Assembly (NCBI RefSeq): GCF_024586455.1
Contig: NC_065921.1
Span: forward strand, 65,597,528-65,661,527
Length of the DNA stretch: 64,000 bases
Direction of reading: 5' to 3'
Origin: Bactrocera neohumeralis
Lineage: Eukaryota > Arthropoda > Insecta > Diptera > Tephritidae
Made by a program: the position numbers and the translations under genes. Below the pieces are notes generated by a model. That model had not been told where the DNA came from. It ran no database searches and worked only from the letters and a program-made list of their open reading frames with translations. The stretch's first letter is position 1. Every line of letters begins with the position of its first letter. Positions 1 to 11,655 of the stretch are shown piece by piece.

Positions 1-1763
1 ACTTTTATATTAAATTAAAAACTAATAGTGATGAACACTTCAATTTTACTGACAGAATATAAACAAAAATGTTCTAATATAAAAATATAAAAATTTATTT
101 TAATATTTAATTAGAAACCAAAATATTTTATTTAAACAATTTTATAGGAAATCATATAAAATAATAAAAGAAACTTTTTAATAATAAAAATTTTTAAAAA
201 TAATCCTTCAATACTTTTTTACGAATATTTTTTTATTAAAACTTTTGTTCGATAATTTTTGTATATCATCAGTTTATGAAATCAAATTATTAAAATCCTT
301 TTTTTTAATTTCAAACTAAAATTGTATGTACCAAATTTTATATAAGCTTACAAATAGACCCACATATAATTTATTCAGAAATAAACAGCAACAAAATGTT
401 CAAAACTGCTTATTAATGCTCAATCAGTGTTGCACTTGGACGTTGATACTTCAAACGAGTGAAAACCAGCAGTCAACCGCGGCCACATTGCAAGTGTCAC
501 ATCAATAACCCCCAAAAACAACAGCAACCACCGAACAAAAGCGCTTATAAGCGAGCAAGTTCTTGAAATATACTGTTGTTGTGTTTTTGTTTTATTTCAA
601 TTTTGCTTAACCATGGCTGAGCGCTGCTGACCAGTTGACCGCTAGCATTAGAATAACAAAAAACTGCAGCGACAGCAGCGCGGCTCTATGCCAAGCTACG
701 CAGAGCTGTGCTATGTACTAAGCTCAGGTGAAACTGTATGCTTCAATATACATATGTATATGTGTGTATGCATGTGTGCATGTCTTCACTGGCGCTCTGC
801 ACTTGTCGCATTGGTTGCTACAATTTTATTTTTTTACATTTAACTGTTGTTGTTGCTGACTTCTTACAAATTCTTTTCAAGATTAGGTTATGTTTACTTT
901 GCTTTAAATGCACAAGATTTTTACAATTATCTCGGCATTGTGCTATTATGCTTGTCAATGATTTTTTGTCTCTTTTTTGTGGTTATTGCCAGCGGCCAAC
1001 GATCAAGGTTGCCACCGTCAGCAATTTGAGGGTGCAATGAAACAAGAAAATAACAATAGTGCGGCCGCCTCAAGAATGTGCCGTTAAATGCTGTCATGTT
1101 TTTTTGTTTTTAGTTTTTATTATTTTTATTTTTTTTTTTGGTTTTTAAGAAATTTAATTTATTGTGTACGAGTTTTCTAGACTAGTTGTTGTCTCGGCGC
1201 GTTATCGTGCCAATTTAACACGTTTCGCGGTCAGCCCGTGCAGCGTCGACAGCTTCCAAAACAAACACAATTAATTCTGCGCTTGAAATATTGCAAGAAC
1301 AACAAGCGCATGGGCAGGCAACATGCTGACATGATCTTAAGCGTTTGATAAGCGCACTGATCTCCAAAGTCGCGGGCTAATCGTTGCATGGCCGAAGAAG
1401 GTTAGCGCGATATGCATAACCGGGGCTATTAATTATCTGTTGAGTTGTTGTGTGTTTAATTAAAGAATTTAAACATTTTGTTTTTTTAGATACAGAGATA
1501 ATATTAATTTGCTTGTAAAATAAAATTTTAATTAATGTATCCACATAAAATTATAATTCTAACAAATAATTAAATTAAAATAAAAATATTTAAAATTAAA
1601 TTCTAAGTAAAGCTTTAAATAAATAAATTTTTTATTTCACAGTTTCATTAATCTTTCAAAATTTCAAAATATTTGTTCATTTTAATTTCTTTAATTCAAT
1701 AGTTTTAATTAAATTAAAGTACGTTTTGTAAAGTTTTTTAGTTTAAACAAAATCATTTACTAC
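1..1763. other. Non-coding flank or upstream intron
   Basis: I see no exon, RNA gene or intact transposon here. The first 330 bases and 1440-1760 are A/T-run low-complexity sequence. Two patches, about 600-730 and 1180-1430, have more balanced composition but no long open frame and no paired splice signals. The stretch lies upstream of the first visible exon of the + strand protease gene, so it is most likely intron or 5' flank. Short frames at 326-508 and 738-1040 have no recognisable domain and look like chance frames. Confidence 0.6.
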
Positions 1764-2638
1764 TATGAGCAAAAAATAGTAAGACTTTGTTCACAATTTA
1801 CATATTCTTAATTTATTCTGCAAAATCTATGTCGTCCTTCCCAAAGTAATCCCTCTTGGCCCCAATACACTCGTGTCAACGGTTCTCCCAATCCTCAAAA
1901 CAGTTGTCAAAGTCAATATCCGATTAGCCTTCAATGCACGCACCGATTCACTTTTCAAATGTCTTCAAATGGCTCAAAACGATTTTCCCGGAGCAGTCGT
2001 TTGAGTTTGCTGAAAAACCAGAAGTCACACGGAGCTAAATCTGGTGATACGGTGATTGCGGCACGATATTGGTTGAAAATTTGGTGAAAAATTCACTAAG
2101 AATCAATGCAGGATGCGACGGTGCATTATCGTAGTGAAAAAACTAGGCACTTGTCGGCCAATAATTGTGGCTTCTTTTTACGAATAGCTACACCCAAATA
2201 CTTTCAAAATGGTTTTCACTAATCTTTCCGATAATCCAAAGATGCCAGTAGATCTCTAACTGTAAATCGTTCTATTATCAACCAATCAAAAACTCTTCCT
2301 CCTTTATTTTATTGGCCCTCTTTAAATAATTTGTACCAATCAAAAACGTTCGTGACAAACAATTGGAACCGAAGGCCTTCTCCATTATTCTGAACATTTC
2401 AGCACCAGAAATTAGATTCTGCACAAAAATTTAACTTCCTTGTTGAATAATTTCCCTCATCGTAAAAATCATCAAATACACTTTATGTACTTCACAAAAA
2501 TAAGCATTTACTAAACACTAATGTTTTCATGTGACATTTGGCAGAGATGTCACCAAGAGTCATACCAAAGAAATATTTCCACAGATGAGGTTTCGCGCAA
2601 AATTGAAATTAAAAAGTCTTACTTTTTTGCCCACCATA
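1764..2638 (-). mobile_element. Deleted mariner-family element, copy 1
   Basis: This is an inactive mariner-type DNA transposon of about 875 bp. Both ends lie at TA dinucleotides (1764-1765 and 2637-2638), as expected for mariner target sites. The ends form an imperfect inverted repeat built around GCAAAAAAGTAAGACTTT. Read on the minus strand, broken frames show the second catalytic region (DNAPSHPALILSEFF, about 2100-2160), a frame-shifted SPY..DLAP region for the third aspartate, and the usual C-terminal run (FDNCFEDWENR, about 1870-1920). The segment with the first catalytic aspartate (GDESW) is missing, which explains the length against about 1.3 kb for complete mariners. Stops and frameshifts show it is dead. 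Confidence 0.85.
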
Positions 2639-4308
2639 GAATACCCAAAAAGTTTTTAATAACAGAAACCCTAAAAAACCTAAAAAATATTTAATTTTTT
2701 TTTAATTTTATTTCATCCATAATGTTGTTAATTAATAAAGAAAAATATTTTTGAAGATTCAAAAAACGAAAAAACAAAATTCCTTACCTTTGTTACATTT
2801 TTTTCAGTGTAAGTTGTAAAAATAGAATAATGTGCTATTTATTTTTGTTTTGTAATATAAAACAAATACAACAAATTTTAAAATTTTGTTTTTTTTATTA
2901 AAGTGTCAACATTATAGAAGAATTAAATACAAAATCAAAATATACACATAAAAAATTAAACCATACTTTTAATGTAAGTTACAAAAGAATATAAAATATG
3001 TTTATTTTGATTTTAAAATATTTCAAATATTGAAAAAAAAAAGCCGACTCTTCTGTTTTAACTTGATTTTTTTATATAATTAATTTTATTTCTTGCAATT
3101 AGATAACTGACAAATACACAGTTTAAAATTTCTGTTACAGTTAAAAAAGTAATTAGAAATATATATAATAAATAAATTATTTTTAAAATGTATTTGTTTT
3201 TTTTTGTTTTTGTATCTAAAAATGTTTGGAATTTAGTGTTATTGTTCATTTTTGAAATGTTATTAATGCTACCACTTTGCTTACCGCAGCCATACAAAGC
3301 ACTTATACATTATTTTTTCTTTCATTGCCTGTGATTATTGATTTATGCTCCTCGAATTGGCATTGAATTGTAGCATAAGACATAGCATAGCATAACACTT
3401 GTTGGGCGGGTATTTCAGCACTTTGTGTCTTTGAGAGAGCAATTTACATATATACACATATGAATGTCGACGAGGGGTGTGTACAACAAATTGCATTAGT
3501 GTTAATTCAGTGCACATAGTTTTATTGGTGTGATTATTTTTATGTGATACAGCGCCTTTTTGATCAATGTTGACTAAATTTGTTTTAGAAAAGGTTACCA
3601 AGCTGCTTTATCGCTGCAAGAATTTTTTGATTTATACAAGAATTTCATTGCTAAGCATGACAAATGATTTTGCGGTAATTTAAAAATATTACTACATTAA
3701 AGATTTGTGGTTTGAATTGGTGTGAGCGGCATAAATATACATTTTAAGGATATTAAAAAATAATAATCTTTATTAGGAAGTCAAGTCAAGCTTTCTTACA
3801 AAAGAAAAGTTACTTTAAAAATATAAAAAAAATATTTATTTACAATATAAAATCGTTAAAAATAATAATAATAAAAAAATTAACACAAAACATTGTAAGA
3901 ACATTTTTTATTAACTACGCAGCAATTAAACATGAGTTCATAATTTTTTTCATAACAAAAAAAAACTGAAAGATACATATTTAAAAAATAAAAAATATAT
4001 ATTTTTTTTTAAATAAATTTTTCATGTTTTAAAAAAGATTTGTTTAATAATATATAATATATATGCATATGCAAATGTATATGGTATATAATTAAATTTA
4101 TAATATCATTATTATTATTTTTTTTTAATTATTGCTTTTAAAAATTTTGAATTAAATGATTTGTACAGTTACTTTTTTTCTTATCACACAATTTAATAAT
4201 TTTATTTACGATATGTTTAATATAAATATTTGTATTTTATCATAAATACTGATTGAAACATTTCCATTTGAATTTAAAACGATTTTCATAAATTTCTTTA
4301 TATTACAG
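2639..4308. other. AT-rich non-coding sequence before the first exon
   Basis: This is mostly A/T-run sequence, with one more complex island at about 3280-3620. The last 20-30 bases before 4309 are T-rich and end in TATTACAG, the splice acceptor of the first visible exon. I see no transposon ends or RNA gene. Confidence 0.55.
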
Positions 4309-4410
4309 GATGCTCAATCTAGCGATCAAATTGGCGAAGTCTATCAAGACGAAGCCAATATGGCGGCCATTTTAATGCGGCGCCATTTGGAAACTGGTGA
4401 TTTAGTAATG
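4309..4410 (+). CDS. ADAMTS-like (M12B) metalloprotease, propeptide exon
   Basis: This internal exon of 102 bases encodes 34 codons in phase 0, from DAQSSDQIGE to LETGDLVM. It follows a TATTACAG acceptor and ends at a perfect ATG|GTAAGT donor. It joins in frame to the exon at 49933, where the next residues are EGSIGHEMVIKPLPH. A short glycine-containing strand followed by an I-x-P stretch is typical of the Pep_M12B_propep family, whose propeptide keeps the zinc protease latent. The exon is isolated: about 45.5 kb of intron follows, and no further upstream exon is visible in the window. The signal peptide and start codon must therefore lie upstream. The exon call rests on both splice sites and on in-frame joining; by itself it is too short to be diagnostic. 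Confidence 0.85.
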
Positions 4411-4529
4411 GTAAGTGCAGAAAACTATTTCATTATATAATATAATATTTAATAGTTAGGGTTCATCAAAAAAAATTTTGAAACTTTATTTTCAATTAAT
4501 ATTTTTAACAAAAAAAGTCTACAAAATAC

Positions 4530-4935
4530 TTTTTTTGATTTAAAAATTTTACGAAAAAATATAGTTTAAAGTTTTTAATGTAAAAAAAATTTCAAAATAA
4601 CCAAAATATAATTTAAAAATTGTATAAAATGTTAAAAAAAAAATAGTTTTTTATTTTAGCAAAAAGAAACATTTTTTGCCTTTCAAAAGTTATATTTTAA
4701 ACCAGTTCAAAAAATTTAATATTTCAAAACATTTCTTCAAAAAACCTTTTTTTAAATTAAAAATTTTGACGATAAAATATAATTTAATGCTCATAATGTA
4801 CAAAAAATGTTTGAAATTAAAAGCAAATTAAAAAAAATTTTACCTTTTAAAATAATTAGTTTTTTTTATTATTATTGCAAAAAAAATTATATTCCAAACC
4901 AATTCAGAAAAATATAATATTCCAAAATTATCATT
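4530..4935. repeat. Local AT-rich tandem duplication, about 200-220 bp offset
   Basis: The block around 4538-4730 is repeated in degraded form at about 4755-4930. Matching landmarks are AAAAATTTT(G)ACGA.AAAATATA near the start of each unit, and a CCAGTTC/CCAATTC + AAAAAATTTAATATT run near the end of each. No coding content. It resembles several other local duplications in this intron. Confidence 0.5.
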
Positions 4936-5329
4936 TTTTCTTGATTTCTTGAAAAATTTTTTTGTATGTGTAGCAGAAATTCTCTTAAGTTCTTTTCTTT
5001 AAGTAATAATTTTACATACTGAACACAAAGCTTATTTGTCAAGAAAAAAGTACAAGGAATCAAAAATACAAAAAAATTGGCAAAAATTAAATTAAAACAA
5101 AAATTAAAATATCGAAAAAATGTGTTTGCGCGCATATGTTGAGAAATTTCAACACTGCATTAAAAATACACACAAAGTTGTTGCAACTGCAACCCTTTGC
5201 AAAAACAACAAAAGCACACACAAAGATTAAACAGTCAGCTTTAAGCTTTTAAAAACACATTAAAACACAAAATGTCGTTTAAACAAAGCACAAGTTTGCA
5301 TATGTTTGGCACTTAAGTTGTTGCTGAAA

Positions 5330-5359
5330 GTCAAACAAAAGACTTAAGCAACGAACCTG
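5330..5359 (-). promoter_or_regulatory. Dispersed 30-bp element, copy A
   Basis: On the minus strand this reads the core TTGCTTAAGTCTTTTGTTT preceded by GGTTCG. It is nearly identical to copies at 9096, 16895, 18962, 21953, 31211, 44773 and 47323. Flanking sequence is unrelated between copies. Its role is unknown: a protein-binding site or a very short interspersed repeat are both possible. Confidence 0.6.
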
Positions 5360-5508
5360 TGCTAATTTCAGCAATGTATTACTGCTTGGTAAATTGATTT
5401 GTTTACTGTACCAATTCAGCTGCAAACTAATTTGGCACGAAAAAGAAAAACAATAAACACCTAAGTATGTACATATATGAATTTATATATATACATATAT
5501 GTATATAT

Positions 5509-5739
5509 TAGTGCGGGTCGATTTTTTTTTATAAAATCGTGAATGTTGGTATTGTTCTACGGATCATTCTGACCAACATTTCTTAAGAAAGTTAGATCTA
5601 AACTCGATTTCGAGCCAACAATTTTTAGAATATTAGACCCATAGTCTCCTAGGCAAGGTTATTCAGATTGATCCGTACAACATCTCCTGCATACGCGATT
5701 TTCCCGTTTTCTTAGCTCCCTGCAAGACGACTCGCTCTA
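5509..5739. mobile_element. Small MITE-like element (231 bp)
   Basis: The ends form an inverted repeat: TAGTGCGGGTCG at 5509-5520 and CGACTCGCTCTA at 5728-5739, 10 of 12 bases matching when inverted. Both sides are TATATA-rich, consistent with insertion at a TA site. There is no coding capacity. The element at 16515-16764 shares the same kind of ends but little internal sequence. The superfamily is not certain; TA targeting would suit a mariner/Tc1-type or related mover. Confidence 0.6.
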
Positions 5740-8700
5740 ATGTATACATACATATATATGTATATATAATGTATATACTCCTTCTTACATATAAATCTCC
5801 ATTGTTCTGTATTGTACAACATTTTTGGAGTCTGGCTTTAGTTCACTCGTAGGTAGCGTACATTTAGTACACTTGTCGTGGCACTCGGCAACTTTGTTGC
5901 GACTGCTATTTGCTCGAGCTAATAAGCTGTTAATTGTTTATGTATGTATACATAGGTGTGTGTATATTTGATGAATACAATGGAGGCATTTGAGGCAATA
6001 AAGAAAAAAGAATTTGGAAATAAAAAATTAACGAAAAAATTTTATTTTTAGAGCAAATGTTTAAAGAAAAATTTATAAATTTAATTCGTTAAAAAAATAT
6101 ATTAAATATTTTAAATCACAACTTTATTTTTTTTTGATTTTTTCTGTTAATTTTTTTCTTTTATTTCAGTGAATTTTTAATTATTTGTTAGTTTTTTTGA
6201 TTTTTTTTTAATTTTTTTGATTTTTTTTTAATTTTTGCAATCATTTAGACATTTGAACTCTGAGTAGTTAAAAAACTAATAGGAAGGTATATAAAAGCGA
6301 TATATATTAAAATAAAAACATTAATTAGACGAAAATACATCACAAAAAATATTTATATAAATGTAAACAAAAAACAAATGTTAAAAATATATATTACTAT
6401 GTAACTTATGTTTTTCGTAAACTCTTATTGGCGTATAATGAGAATATTGAAGACTTTTATTCCATTTAAAAGGCAATATAATTTTAAAAAATGTATACAA
6501 TGATAAAAAATAATACTAAAATATTTTTTATTTATTTTTGAAAACTTAACTTCAAAAATTATTTTTAAAAGTTAATGAAATGAATTTTTTAGTAAGAGTA
6601 AAATAAAACTAATCGTTTTATGTAATCAACTAAATTATAAACTAAGTTAAAAATAATAAAAAAAACTACTCTTTATTAGCAAACGACCATAGCTTTTTAA
6701 ACATACCCAAATTAAATATTTCCAAAAATCATAAATTTTATTTTAATTAGTGAAAATATTTCCATATATCTTCAATTCAAACTTCTTACTACATATTTCT
6801 CTTTCTGCTGATCATTAAAGCCACAAGCCAAACAGATTGTGCGCTCGCCCACCTGCAAACACAAATATTTCTATTTTAGCTAGACATATAGACTTACACC
6901 TTTAGATATAAATGTACGTACGTGTATGTGTTTTTGAGCACACAACTCATTCATGTGGGATGTGTCCGGCAGCTGTTGTTTGCTTTTGACTCGGCAGCTT
7001 AATCGCTTTTAATGACGCCGATGCCGGTTGCTTAGCAGCCATAGTTATCTAGCAACTTGCGTTTGCGGCTTTACAACAAAAACATTGTCGACAAAAATCT
7101 GTACAAATTAAAACATTTTTGTGCACATAATTATTTTAGTTATACGTTGGCATTTGTAAGCGTTTTTCTACTTGTCGCTCTAATTATTTAGACGATTTTG
7201 CAGAAAAGGTCATTGCTATAATTAGGTAAGCTGAATAAAACGGTTGAATACGGTGAATAAGACCACTTGAAAATTGATAGTAATGAAGAAAAATCCATTT
7301 TGAGTAAAAATTAATTTTTCTAATATCATGAATTGAAAAAACTCTTATATAGAGATTTTCTTCAGCTCTTTACATTACACAAGAACATCTCACACTATTA
7401 AAACATAAACACAAATTAAAAATATGTTTTTTAAAAATTTTCTTACAAAAAATATTTTAAAAAAAATAAAAATATTTTTTTTACAATTTTAAAATTTTTT
7501 TAATTACAAAATTATAAAAAAAAATTAAAATTATTTGTTCTGAATATGCAAAAATTATAAATATTATTTTTTTTAATTTTTAAAATTATGTACTTTTAAT
7601 TTAAAAAAAAATTATATTTTTAATTTTTGGTTTAAATTTTTTTAATTTTGAAAAATTAAAAAAAAAAAATAATAATTTAGTATTGTGAATTTGCAAATAA
7701 AATCTATTTCAGTTTCAGGATGTGTTATATTCTACTGGGTTTTAAAGCACTTTTCATAGTCTTAACCGCAAAAGATTAAAACTCTACAAAATATAAGCAA
7801 AATTTGCGAACAAACTCCACTCTGCCGACATTGTCATTACCATGACCCCGGAGGCGGTCAAGACAAATATGTGCATTTAACCAACACTCTGCAAAAACAC
7901 AGCATAAAGCGCAAATGTTGTGGGTTACTGACCATCAAACAAAAGTGGAAAAATATGTAACAAAAAGACTTTACAAATTACCTCGCAAAAAAGTGGTACA
8001 CAATAGAGGGGAGGGGAAGGGTGTGAAAAAAACCATTGCAAATGCATATGTTGGGCGGTTAGAGCAAGTTCGCCGGCACCTTGACCAATTTGCTGTGCAC
8101 TTATTTTCCAAGTGAGTTTCACCAACCTTTGGTTACTCTACAACAACAAACAACGATCATTGTTATTAATTTTCTTAATATTTTTTCTTAGGTCTTTAAG
8201 CAAATATTTTGTTATTAAAAGAAATATATTTTGCAAAGGCTTCGGGTTCACACAGCATTTGCTGTGTTTCATGTGCGAACAGGTTGCTTTGAATTTATTA
8301 TATTTGAGGGAAAAAACTGCGTTACGAAAATTACTCACTTCCAGCGTGTGTTGCGCGAACTGGTTGCTATAATTTTGCTATAATTTCAGCTAATTATAAA
8401 CGGGCTTAAAGCGCGTTTTTGCTTGATTTTTTTCGGTTTCCATCGTTATGCGCTTTGCTTTTAAATATTTGCTATTAAACCATATGCAATTAGCATTTTT
8501 TCGCAGTCGACAAAATGTCGCAGTGTCCATTGCGAACTGGGCTGTGGCTGCCACATATTTGTAACGTGCGAAAATTGTGGTCATTTCGCTGACGCGTTCA
8601 ACGAATTGAATACTGTCGCATGACTGATTGTCACACTGCACGTCATTGCATGCAACACTCACACACATGCACACATTGCTGCCGCCCTAACACTTCACCT

Positions 8701-9095
8701 TGCCCGAATTCGCTTCACTTCACTTCGCCACGCTTCAGCTCAGCCCACAGCGCACCGCACCGCACCTCAGCTACTCACTATGCGACTCATTGTGTTCAAG
8801 GTAACGTTGCTACATTACTGTGACTTATCGTACAAACATATATCCGCCTGCTTTTCTTGCTCTTCATTTTGTCAGCTTTTTGATATATGTTTAATTTGTA
8901 TATGCTTCATATTTATCTTTACAATCTTTCTGCTTCAGTTTTTTTTTTAATTTTTTATTTATTTTTTAATCCACGCGATCTCCGCCAGTCATCGACCATT
9001 GTGTGTCACACATACATATACATATATATTAGTGCATTGCATTGTTTTGCTCACCACCCATAGTTGGACTAGCGCAACACTTATTATCGCACCAC
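5740..9095. other. Intron sequence without a gene
   Basis: About 5950-6770 and 7280-7700 are A/T-run low complexity. About 6780-7210 and 7720-8830 are more balanced, with a CA- and C-rich patch at 8640-8800, but show no exon signals. Short frames at 7915-8115 and 8390-8823 overlap on both strands and have no domain. A T-rich tract ending TTTCAG at about 6168 resembles an acceptor but leads into stop-rich AT sequence. Confidence 0.5.
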
Positions 9096-9126
9096 CAAGT
9101 TTGTTGCTTAAATCTTTTGTTTTGCC
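9096..9126 (+). promoter_or_regulatory. Dispersed 30-bp element, copy B
   Basis: Contains TTGCTTAAATCTTTTGTTTT followed by GCC, with CAAGTT before it. One substitution in the core (AAAT for AAGT). Flanks differ from the other copies. Confidence 0.6.
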
Positions 9127-9662
9127 AGTTTGCTTATCGTTTATGTTGGCAACATATTAGTGTTAATGAGTGCTCTACGCAAAACAGTGATTTGCACAAA
9201 TTTGGATTTGAAAAAATATAATTTCTGAAATTCAAAAAGTATTTATAAAAAGTAAAGAATACACATTTTTCTGTATACGTACCTAGTTTCATATAAATAC
9301 AAAAATATGACATACATATGTGAAAATGTAACATATGTTGTGAATTTGCAATCCATATACCTGTGATTTATAACAAAATATTTTTTTACATAAATATCGG
9401 ATATTTTCAAACCGAATAAAATTTTTCTTTATTCAAAATACTGATTGTTTTTCAACTTATTTAATAAAAATAAATAAAATGTATAATGATAAAATAAAAA
9501 ATATATCTTTAAATTTTAAACAAAAAACAATGTTCTCAATTTTTTTTATTTATTATTTTTAGCTTTTCTTATCTTTAAAGTTTTTATTTTTTCAATTAAA
9601 TTTTTATTTTTTGTAAAAACACAAATTTTATCAAAATAAGTCAAGCTGAATTTTTCGATATA

Positions 9663-10322
9663 ATTAAATATAAGATTAAGATATAAATATAAGATATAAG
9701 ATATAAGATAAAAAAATATAAGATAAACATTAAGATATAAGATATAAGATATAAGATATAAGATTAAGATATAAGATATTTTTTAAATTAAGATATAAGA
9801 TATAAGATAAAGATTAAGATAAAAGATATAAGATATAAGATATAAGATATAAGATATAAGATATAAGATATAAGATATAAGATATAAATAAGATATAAAT
9901 ATAAGATATAAGATATAAGATATAAGATATAAGATTTCATATAAGATATAAAGATATAAGATATAAGATATAAGATATAAGATATAAGATATAAGATATA
10001 AGATATAAGATATAAGATATAAGATATAAGATATAAGATATAAGATATAAGATATAAGACATAAGATATAAGATATAAGATATAAGATATAAGATATAAG
10101 ATATAAGATATAAGATATAAGATATAAGATATAAGATATAAGATATAAGATATAAGATATAAGATATAAGATATAAGATATAAGATATAAGATATAAGAT
10201 ATAAGATATAAGATATAAGATATAAGATATAAGATATAAGATATAAGATATAAGATATAAGATATAAGATATAAGATATAAGATATAAGATATAAGATAT
10301 AAGATATAAGATATAAGATATG
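9663..10322. repeat. 7-bp satellite (TATAAGA)n
   Basis: The unit TATAAGA is repeated in tandem. The 5' part, about 9663-9957, is interrupted and degenerate; 9958-10322 is almost perfect, about 50 units, with one C variant near 10059. Because 21 bases equal three units and the unit has no stop on the minus strand, frames there stay open and encode a repeating YILYLIS heptapeptide. This is a composition artefact, not a gene. Slippage growth is the likely origin. Confidence 0.95.
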
Positions 10323-11096
10323 ATATATAAAACACAAAATACAAGATTAATGAAAAAAGATAAAAAATTAAAGATAAAATATATAAAATAAAAGATAACA
10401 GAAAACTTGCAATTTTCAATTTTCTTGAAATTAAATGCATTTTTCGCTGGGTTATAAACCTTTTTTGCATTAGAAGTGGCCCTTCTTCATTTCAATAAAT
10501 TCAAATTTCATTCATTTTTCCCCTCGACAATCGCATTTCCGCTTCATTAACTTTAACCCTTCACCAGCCACCTGCTACTCACTCATATTACTCACCTTGG
10601 CTGCTCGATTGTTCATTCTTACTTGCTTATCAGCTTCTAACATTCTTCGCCATTTGCATAAAGAAATCCAAGTTAGACATTCTAATCGTGTAATTAAACG
10701 CTTTGCTTTAGTTTATAAGTTCTGTTTTGTTCCGTATACCGTAATAGCGCTACGCACGTGCCGCACCATGTGAATTTATGTGACCTAAGCACCGATCAAA
10801 ACGTGTTGCAGACCAACGCAACGGAACGGGTATAATAAAATTAAAGCAAAAATGGAAATGACTCAAATAAATCCATTAATGCAAAGTATTGAAAGCTTTA
10901 TTTTCCATAAATTGCTGTGATAAGTTTATTTTGTAAAAGCACATAAATACATTTAGCAAATGAAATAGGAAATGAAGCCAGAAGGTGTGGCTGTGTGGCG
11001 CTTTATTGAGTGTGTGATATTTAATATGTACTCGTGAACAAAGGAAAATTTAAAATGGCAAATTAAAACACAGATTTGCATTGTAAATAATTAGAA
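10323..11096. other. Intron sequence without a gene
   Basis: The edge of the satellite fades into AAAGATAAAA-type sequence up to about 10400. The remainder is fairly balanced intron sequence with no frame, repeat or RNA gene that I recognise. Confidence 0.5.
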
Positions 11097-11655
11097 ACAA
11101 GAAAAAGTGTTGACTTCGGCTGTACCGAAGCTCTAATACCGTTCCCGTGTGCATTTCTTACTGTTCAAAAAGATATATGGCAAAATTTGTTCTGATTTTG
11201 GTCGATCATTTTTAATTTATATATTATAATGATCCGATCGGAACAACTTCTTAGGAAATTATTGCACTACCTTTATTAGTATTTTGGGGCAAATTTGGTG
11301 AAGATGTCTTCGCAAAAAAAAGTTTTCTATACAAAAACTTGGTTTTGATCGATTAGTTTATATGGCAGCTAAACACTATAATTGTCAGATCTGTCTTCTG
11401 TTTGAAGACTATAGCGCTGCTTTGCTACTCTTGCCAAATAAAGAAGTATTCCATTCAGAGACTTAAGCTTGCTCAAACAGTTTATATGGCAACAATGTTC
11501 GTTAGTGGTCCGATATCGATATTTTTGACAAATGAGCAGCTTTTTGGGGAGAAAAGAACATGTGCACAATTTCAAATCGATATCTCAGAAACTGACAGAC
11601 TAGTTGGCATATATATGTCCGTCTGCACAGTAATTGTTTCTTTATACCTTTAAAA
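11097..11655 (-). repeat. Dispersed fly repeat with 'CTTCGGCTGTACCGAAGC' end
   Basis: Starts with a short hairpin-like segment (CTTCGGCTGTACCGAAGC). It contains GTGGTCCGATATCGATAT and AAATGAGCAGCTTTTT, which are the reverse complement of segments in the repeat at 17315-17935. A related short fragment is at 27019-27115. No transposase is recognisable. Such repeats are frequent in fly introns; I cannot assign a transposon class. The overlapping 11369-11653 frames on the two strands are not genes. Confidence 0.6.

Noticed and set aside
6150..6200. Cryptic exon after TTTATTTCAG near 6168
   Set aside because: The acceptor-like tract leads into stop-rich A/T sequence with no donor at a reasonable distance.
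9663..10322. Telomeric repeat
   Set aside because: The unit TATAAGA is not an insect telomere repeat, flies lack telomerase repeats, and the array is inside a gene.
9783..10470. Two long overlapping minus-strand frames (177 and 184 codons)
   Set aside because: They are the 7-bp satellite read in two frames, encoding a repeating heptapeptide; a result of a stop-free unit, not a gene.
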